From Desulfobacteraceae bacterium (GTDB lineage Bacteria > Desulfobacterota > Desulfobacteria > Desulfobacterales > Desulfobacteraceae), in NCBI GenBank assembly GCA_016743945.1, contig JADGFI010000029.1, positions 6,720 through 70,719 of the forward strand: a stretch of 64,000 bases of DNA, in the 5' to 3' direction. Made by a program: the position numbers and the translations under genes. Each line of letters starts with the position of its first letter. Position 1 is the stretch's first letter. The notes beneath the pieces were generated by a model, which ran no database searches, was not told the DNA's origin, and saw nothing but the letters and a program-made list of their open reading frames with translations. Below are positions 59,694-64,000 of this stretch, in pieces.

Positions 59694-61096
59694 CCCTCCA
59701 AATTCCCTCGGTTGAGGATATTGTTCGGATCAAATGTTTTCTTAAGATTCACCAGAAAATCGTAATAGGTTTGACCGTATTTTTCCTTAAGAAAACCGAC
59801 ACGCTGTGATGTGAGACCCCATTCTCCACCGCATCCGCCATAGCGGGCATTGAGGGACTCGGTTTTATTTCTCACCTCCATGGTCACATCCTTTTTCACC
59901 TGGTCAGGAATGTCCTTGGTGGGAATAAATGCATAGGCATGGATGGTTGGCGCACCGATGTGGCCAAAGGAATAGAATTCATTTCCTTTGTAGGAATCCA
60001 GGTTAAGAATAGTCTCTTTGGCTTCGAGAAATGCCTCTTTGAGTTTATCAACAGGAACAGTGATTTCACTTCCAAAGGTTGCACCCAGGCGATACACATA
60101 GTTGCCGGCCTCGGCCCGGCTGCTCCAGATTTTACCCCACTCGTCAGCATCTTCCACGATTCGTGCTTCTTTTGGAGATGTTTGCTTTAAAAAATCAAGA
60201 AATACCTTGGCCTTTGCCCGACAGCCTTCTGGAGTGGCGGAATGAATGGTCATCATGGCCACGGCCCCTTCGGGGGGTTCGAGCCCCACGGCATTGAATC
60301 CCACAACAGTCGATTTTTCATCCAGGTATTCAAAGAAAAGAGGTGTTGGAATTCCTTTGGCATACATAGCCATAACCGTATCAAGAATATCCTCGGTGCT
60401 GTTATAATAGGCCACGATGTTTTCCAGACAGGGTGCTGGAATCAATCGCATTCGAATCCGGGTGATGACACACAAAAGGCCTTCGGACCCCACCAGAAAT
60501 TTGGTGATTTCGATTCCTGCCGGTTTCCGGGTGGACTCGGTTCCGGTTTTGAGGATATCGCCGTTGGCCAGCACGACTTCCATTCCCAGAACATAGTCTC
60601 CGGGTTTTCCAAGACTTGCATCAACCGCATGGGCACTGGTGTTAACTGAAATGGAACCCCCAATGGTTGCAATGGGTTCACTTCCCGGGAACACCGGCAA
60701 AAGTGCATTATATTCGGCCAGGGCCTTGCGCAGTTTGCCAATGTGCATCCCGGGCTCGACTTCAAAATACCCCCTCTCTGGATAGGCCTTGAACTCCTGC
60801 ATTCGTCCCATGTCCAGAACAATGCAGTTGGTTTTGGGCCGCCCCAATCCGACAAGGGAAGTTCCAGAACCATGGGTATGGACGGGTATGTCATTATCGT
60901 TGGCATATTTCAATACGTGGGAAACATCCAGGCTGCTTCCCGGCCGAACTACTGCCAGGGGAATATTCTGGGATTCAACATCCCAGGGCATGGTGTCTTT
61001 TGCATAAGCCATGAGCGTGGGACCATCGGCAAAGGTATTGTCTTCACCAATGAGTGCTGCAAGTGCTTTTTGTAATTGTTTCTGATCTATGGTCAT
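59684..61096 (-). CDS. FAD-linked dehydrogenase, GlcD-type
   Basis: Flavoprotein of 470 residues. The FAD-binding_4 region includes PVHTHGSGTSLVGLGRP, PGSEPIATIGGSISVNTSAHAVDASLGKPGDYV and FLVGSEGLLCVITRIRMRLIPAP; the C-terminal FAD-oxidase part follows, ending DPNNILNRGNLEG. This is the D-2-hydroxyacid dehydrogenase group (glycolate, D-lactate and relatives). ATG at 61096, with AAAGGAAAAATC upstream, is preferred to 61183. It leads an operon of ferredoxin and CCG subunits. Substrate is not determined; a hydroxy acid is likely. Confidence 0.9.
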   Translation of the reverse strand: MTIDQKQLQKALAALIGEDNTFADGPTLMAYAKDTMPWDVESQNIPLAVVRPGSSLDVSHVLKYANDNDIPVHTHGSGTSLVGLGRPKTNCIVLDMGRMQEFKAYPERGYFEVEPGMHIGKLRKALAEYNALLPVFPGSEPIATIGGSISVNTSAHAVDASLGKPGDYVLGMEVVLANGDILKTGTESTRKPAGIEITKFLVGSEGLLCVITRIRMRLIPAPCLENIVAYYNSTEDILDTVMAMYAKGIPTPLFFEYLDEKSTVVGFNAVGLEPPEGAVAMMTIHSATPEGCRAKAKVFLDFLKQTSPKEARIVEDADEWGKIWSSRAEAGNYVYRLGATFGSEITVPVDKLKEAFLEAKETILNLDSYKGNEFYSFGHIGAPTIHAYAFIPTKDIPDQVKKDVTMEVRNKTESLNARYGGCGGEWGLTSQRVGFLKEKYGQTYYDFLVNLKKTFDPNNILNRGNLEGWM

Positions 61097-61136
61097 GATT
61101 TTTCCTTTATTATAAACATCAGAATATCTGATTTTT

Positions 61137-61817
61137 TCAAACCTGTTTAACGCCGGTGTAAACGGCAAAATTATCGTATTCAAAAAAAGAGTTCACTTCA
61201 TGGAACCCGGCAGCCGTCATCCACGCCAGCTGGTCCTTTAGTTTGGAAGGCTGATCCTGGGCCATTCTTTCTAAAATTTGTTCTAGGGTATCTCCTTTTA
61301 TGCCGGTGCCTTGAATATGTTTCAACCATTTATCCTGAAAAATAGCATCCATTTTAGGGGTGTCTCCCAAGATAAGATCGGCATGGATAAATGACCCACC
61401 CGGCAGCAAATGGGTATGGATCAATTGAAATAGCTGCTTTTTTTCCCCATGGGTCAGGTGGTGAACAGACATGGCCGAAACAACCAATCCATATTTCCCC
61501 TCGGGCAATTGCAAAGCGTAATCCATGGCGTAGTAGCCCTTGACCCTGTCATCGTTCTGGAACCGTTTTTCAGCCTTTTGAAGCATTTGTTCGGAAAGGT
61601 CCACCAAATGAGCCTGGGCGTTTGGAAAAAATTCCAGGATAAAAGCTGTGACAAGGCCGGTTCCAGCTCCTAGGTCAAGAAAGGTGAAGGGTTCAGTTTT
61701 CTCAAACGGAATCAATTCCACAAGCGTATTATAAAAATCGTCAAAACAGGGGATCACCTTTTGCCGATGGAGATCGTAAGTAGCAGCTCCCCTGTCAAAG
61801 AGTTCTTGGATTTTCAT
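61137..61817 (-). CDS. Class I SAM-dependent methyltransferase
   Basis: Protein of 226 residues with the SAM-binding motif FLDLGAGTGLVTAF near residue 45 and the later AHLVDLSEQMLQKA, HLTHGEKKQLFQLIH and LLPGGSFIHADLI. It resembles ubiquinone/CmoA-type small-molecule methyltransferases but the substrate cannot be told. It overlaps the MmgE/PrpD gene by 4 bases (ATGA) and lies 40 bases before the FAD dehydrogenase, all leftward, so it is probably in the same transcript. Confidence 0.88.
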   Translation of the reverse strand: MKIQELFDRGAATYDLHRQKVIPCFDDFYNTLVELIPFEKTEPFTFLDLGAGTGLVTAFILEFFPNAQAHLVDLSEQMLQKAEKRFQNDDRVKGYYAMDYALQLPEGKYGLVVSAMSVHHLTHGEKKQLFQLIHTHLLPGGSFIHADLILGDTPKMDAIFQDKWLKHIQGTGIKGDTLEQILERMAQDQPSKLKDQLAWMTAAGFHEVNSFFEYDNFAVYTGVKQV

Positions 61818-63193
61818 AGCGTCATAAGTTCCAGTATTTCCTGGACATTGTCCATATTTTCAAGGTTTTCTACCCGTTTTAAAAGGGTTTCCTGCCGGTC
61901 CTGGTCAAATTTGAGCCCTGAAAAATCAATGCAGCGTTTAAATTTTTCCCGGCACATTTCCATGCCCATGGGTCTGGCCGGATTCCCCAGGGGAATCTTA
62001 ATCTTTGCCTCCCTAGTTTCACCACCCTTGAGTGTTATTTTCATCCGGGCATTAAAAATATCATTGGCCGCTAAATCCTGGGAGGCAATCACATGGATTT
62101 TATCCGCAAGCGCTTTCACATCTGGATCTGAAATTGCCTCGGCCTCAAAATGATCCAAAAAGACCTCTCCTTTCACAAGGGCGGTGGCCACGGTGTAGGG
62201 GATACTGAATTGGGCATCCACCTGGGGAGTCCTTCCCGGATTAAAGGGTTTGCCCACCATCTGCTTTACCATGGGGGAGGCAATCACCTGAATTTGCGTG
62301 ATATCATCCAGCCGGTCCAGAAGACCGGATCTCAGTTCCAGGGCGGCATCAATTGAAGAATGGGTCATCCGGCATGCCGGATAGGGTTTTATGCTTAAAT
62401 CCAGAATGGTATAATGATCTCCCAGAGCACGGGTGACCGGTTCAGGATCATATTCACCCCGTTCATACAGAGGATAAAATCCATATTCACCCGTTAGAAA
62501 TGCCTGGCTTCCGGTGATACCCTTCTGGGCCAGAAAAGCCGAAGTAACACCGGCCTGGGCTGCGAATCCAGGTTGCAGCCTTTTTACCAGCCGGCCTTCG
62601 ACCAGGCCCTGGGCATTTCCTGCAGTCTGGCTGTATACAATCCCCAGGGCATTGGCCATTTGCTCCGCATCCAGCTTGAGAAGCTTTCCAACGGCGGCTG
62701 CCGCACCGAAACCGCCACAGGTAGCGGTCCGAATCCAGGAAAGGGGCCGTGAAACTGCAAGGCTCAAACGGCAGATAATATCCACGCCCAGGACGATGGA
62801 TGTAATCAATTCAGGCCCGGTCACTTTATCTTGTGTTTCCGCAGCAGCAAGGGCCGCAGGAAGAATATTCACAAAGGTGTGCAGGGCTGAAGCATCCAGG
62901 GTATCATCAAAATCCAGGGCATGCATCATGGTGCTGTTGGCAAGAGCTGCCAGGGGGGGAGTTGTTTTATGGCCGGATACCATTATGGTGGCTCCTTGCC
63001 CCCCCCCCCATTGACCTGCCAGGTCAGCAACTGCATTGCAGCCCGGCGCAAGGCTCCCGGGGATACTAACGCCCAGAGAATCAATTATCATTTGTTTGCA
63101 GTACTGGACAACCTCATGGGGCAGATCCTCAAATCGTGTATCGGCCAGATATCTGCTGAGCTGATATTCAATAGGTGGTGTTTCCATCGTCAT
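61814..63193 (-). CDS. MmgE/PrpD family protein
   Basis: Protein of 459 residues in the 2-methylcitrate dehydratase PrpD/MmgE superfamily. Motifs: IIDSLGVSIPGSLAPG, MHALDFDDTLDASALH (substrate region) and QTAGNAQGLVEG. Members remove water from 2-methylcitrate or citrate-like acids or act on itaconyl-type CoA intermediates. ATG at 63193 is preferred, with GGAAAAG upstream; the extra residues in the ORF track are unlike the family. An 11-base G tract within the coding strand is odd (see findings). Neighbouring TRAP permease and hydroxyacid dehydrogenase suggest a tricarboxylate or hydroxyacid catabolic unit. Confidence 0.88.
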   Translation of the reverse strand: MTMETPPIEYQLSRYLADTRFEDLPHEVVQYCKQMIIDSLGVSIPGSLAPGCNAVADLAGQWGGGQGATIMVSGHKTTPPLAALANSTMMHALDFDDTLDASALHTFVNILPAALAAAETQDKVTGPELITSIVLGVDIICRLSLAVSRPLSWIRTATCGGFGAAAAVGKLLKLDAEQMANALGIVYSQTAGNAQGLVEGRLVKRLQPGFAAQAGVTSAFLAQKGITGSQAFLTGEYGFYPLYERGEYDPEPVTRALGDHYTILDLSIKPYPACRMTHSSIDAALELRSGLLDRLDDITQIQVIASPMVKQMVGKPFNPGRTPQVDAQFSIPYTVATALVKGEVFLDHFEAEAISDPDVKALADKIHVIASQDLAANDIFNARMKITLKGGETREAKIKIPLGNPARPMGMEMCREKFKRCIDFSGLKFDQDRQETLLKRVENLENMDNVQEILELMTL

Positions 63194-63240
63194 TAATCTT
63201 TTCCGTAAAATTTTATTATATTTTTTCGTACTTGCCAAGG

Positions 63241-64000
63241 TCATTTACCTGCTGAAAAATGGGTCTCTCTATGGGTAAATAATCCCAGGGTATATCGATA
63301 AAGGGTATCCGGAATTCTACACCATGAGATAAACAAAACAATGATGAACCCAGCGACGTCCGTAGGCCATCCCGGATAGATCAGACATCCCCCTCCGATA
63401 AAGAGCAGGATTTGAACAATCAGGGTCAGTTTGCCTCCCAGATAATTTTGGGCTGCACTGGCCAGGGCCATTACCCCGAAAAATGCGGTAATACTGACCA
63501 GAAAAATCTGACCCGGCGTACCGATCAAAAGAAGGGCATTATTGTAAACAAACATATAAGGGATAATAAAGATAACCAGGGCCAGGCGGCAGGCCGTAAA
63601 CGCCGTTTTCATCATGGGCGCATCTGCAATGCCCGCGGCCACAAATGCATCCGGTGCCATTGGCGGCGTGATACCGGCGATACAGGCAAAATAAAACACA
63701 TACATGTGAGCCGCCAGGGGGTAAACCCCAAGCTTTGTCAATGCCGGCACAACAAGAATTGCCAGGACGATGTAGGCTGCCACCGGGGGAACCCCCATGC
63801 CCAGGATAATGGAGGCTATCATGGTCAAGAAAAGAAGTATGAAAAGGTTACCGCCGGACATTTTGATGAGAAGTCCAGACATCATCAATCCAAGCCCTGT
63901 CAGGGTTATCATTCCAAGAACCACACCTCCCAGGGTCAATATTGCAATAACAGGAAGGGCGGTAAGCGCACCGCTGATCAGGCCGTCTATGATTTGTTTG
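63241..64000 (-). CDS. TRAP transporter permease (DctM-like), truncated at window edge
   Basis: Partial membrane protein. The frame stays open to base 64000, so the N-terminal part lies outside; the track start at 63939 is a TTG inside a helix and not the true start. Visible features fit a fused TRAP large permease (TAXI/DctM type): IASIILGMGVPPVAAYIVLAI, FYFACIAGITPPMAPDAFVAAG and several hydrophobic helices after that. It would import organic acids with a periplasmic binding protein. The linked MmgE/PrpD and GlcD-type genes suggest a substrate such as a hydroxy or tricarboxylic acid. Confidence 0.86.
   Translation of the reverse strand, partial: KQIIDGLISGALTALPVIAILTLGGVVLGMITLTGLGLMMSGLLIKMSGGNLFILLFLTMIASIILGMGVPPVAAYIVLAILVVPALTKLGVYPLAAHMYVFYFACIAGITPPMAPDAFVAAGIADAPMMKTAFTACRLALVIFIIPYMFVYNNALLLIGTPGQIFLVSITAFFGVMALASAAQNYLGGKLTLIVQILLFIGGGCLIYPGWPTDVAGFIIVLFISWCRIPDTLYRYTLGLFTHRETHFSAGK

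Overview
The window looks like chromosomal DNA from an anaerobic deltaproteobacterium, most likely a sulfate reducer near the Desulfobacteraceae. This is inferred from gene content, not from a marker gene. The supporting content is a methylmalonyl-CoA carboxyltransferase-type operon, a GlcD/ferredoxin/CCG dehydrogenase, many receiver-domain proteins, a Mod-like ABC system next to a CGGC-domain protein, and TRAP-type uptake. No rRNA, tRNA, CRISPR array, insertion sequence or prophage was seen.

Layout. 70-4742 (+): membrane sensor kinase with an N-terminal receiver, then a receiver domain fused to a DASS/SLC13-type anion or dicarboxylate transporter, then a stand-alone receiver. 4859-11338 (-): peptide-type ABC importer headed by a GshB-like ATP-grasp ligase, divergent from an atypical radical-SAM protein (11569-12801). 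A 156-bp imperfect palindrome follows. 13100-23005 (-): lipid A aminoarabinose genes arnB-arnC-arnA-arnD-arnT-arnE/F, then lptF-lptG and a DUF5076 protein. 23281-31332 (+): second-messenger module of a GAF protein, a class III cyclase whose substrate residues look guanylate-type, a SUMF1-domain protein without the catalytic cysteines, and a transporter-like/HEAT/cyclic-nucleotide-binding fusion.

31341-35379 (-): unrecognised three-gene operon of a degenerate radical-SAM-like protein fused to a GNAT acetyltransferase, a RimK-like ATP-grasp ligase and a PP-loop protein with a cysteine motif; it may make a small modified peptide or amide. 35479-37709: two lipoproteins, a lone PAS protein and a CGGC-domain protein among several inverted repeats. 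37812-42386: Mod-like ABC importer with two different permeases, divergent from a CI-type HTH regulator with a cysteine cluster; a 20-bp-spaced direct repeat lies between the two predicted promoters. 42545-47276 (+): housekeeping operon rplU-rpmA-obgE-nadD-rsfS-gpmI plus a degenerate HsdR_N-like protein.

47419-52865 (-): zinc-ribbon protein and the carboxyltransferase operon (12S-like, small subunit, 5S plus biotin carrier), which fits methylmalonyl-CoA:pyruvate carboxyl transfer in propionate metabolism. 53219-56457 (+): receiver protein plus a degenerate-receiver/FapA protein. Then a GT2 glycosyltransferase, an EamA transporter, and a leftward catabolic cluster: truncated TRAP permease, MmgE/PrpD, methyltransferase, FAD dehydrogenase, ferredoxin and CCG protein. 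The most unusual items are the receiver-transporter fusion with its kinase, the cyclase module, the PP-loop/ATP-grasp/GNAT operon, and the divergent regulator with its direct-repeat operator.
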